Shown: positions 63,982-64,000 of the stretch, one piece after another
Layout of the letters: each line of letters starts with the position of its first letter
How positions within the stretch are numbered: position 1 is the first letter of the stretch
From: Halomonas sp. SpR8
GTDB taxonomy: Bacteria > Pseudomonadota > Gammaproteobacteria > Pseudomonadales > Halomonadaceae
DNA: 64,000 nucleotides
Direction of reading: 5' to 3'
NCBI RefSeq assembly: GCF_031010195.1
Contig: NZ_JAUAMC010000008.1
Span: 186,001 to 250,000 of the forward strand
Translations under genes and position numbers: made by a program
The notes under the pieces: model-generated
The model's database searches: none
The model's input: only the letters and a program-made list of their open reading frames with translations
Told to the model about the DNA's origin: nothing

Positions 63982-64000
63982 TATTTTCCCCTCACAACCT

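Overview
The window reads as chromosomal core sequence of a gammaproteobacterium, most likely Halomonadaceae (Halomonas or a close relative). This rests on moderate GC, the classic gene orders tig-clpP-clpX-lon-hupB-ppiD and thrS-infC-rpmI-rplT-pheS-pheT-ihfA, the caa3-type oxidase cluster, and a yehZYXW-like osmoprotectant importer. The genus is inferred from the overall look of the proteins. I see no insertion sequence, prophage, CRISPR array, rRNA or tRNA gene.

Region 1 (1-20.1 kb) is a catabolic island for CoA thioesters. On the plus strand are a truncated 3-hydroxyacyl-CoA dehydrogenase end, a PimC/PimD-like pair of acyl-CoA dehydrogenases and an enoyl-CoA hydratase. On the minus strand follow a nitronate monooxygenase-like protein, etfBA, and an overlapping four-gene operon (acyl-CoA dehydrogenase, acyl-CoA ligase, thioesterase, unknown membrane protein). 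Divergent from that operon are a PaaH-like dehydrogenase, a PaaJ/PcaF-like thiolase and an IclR-type regulator. Next, on the minus strand, come branched-chain 2-oxoacid dehydrogenase genes (E1 alpha, E1 beta, E2), tailed by a Hanks-type protein kinase. Together these could convert dicarboxylates, aromatic ring-cleavage products or branched 2-oxoacids to central metabolites, with ETF collecting the electrons. A 15-bp dyad, TTCTGCAWWGCRAAA, occurs upstream of etfB and in the divergent dehydrogenase promoter. In that promoter two good copies and one weaker copy are spaced 41-42 bp apart, which suggests a shared regulator.

Region 2 (20.3-24.4 kb) is an osmoprotectant ABC importer in the same gene order as E. 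coli yehZYXW. Region 3 (24.4-46.3 kb) is housekeeping: cysS, glnS, ppiB, lpxH, the protein quality-control block ppiD-hupB-lon-clpX-clpP-tig, a flavodoxin, two small membrane proteins, ihfA, pheST and the thrS-infC-rpmI-rplT translation operon. infC appears to start with AUC, in line with the known autoregulation of IF3.

Region 4 (46.5-56.8 kb) holds an OmpA-like lipoprotein with calcium-binding-type repeats, a DUF2489 protein, and a full cytochrome c oxidase cluster: ctaC fused to cytochrome c, ctaD, ctaG, ctaE, SURF1, a SCO-like protein, ctaA and ctaB. Small DUF2909 and DUF2970 genes sit inside or beside it. Region 5 (57.0-64.0 kb) is a purine catabolism unit: a RutR-like TetR regulator, a palindromic operator, xdhABC and guaD. 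The last gene ends 50 bp before the window edge.
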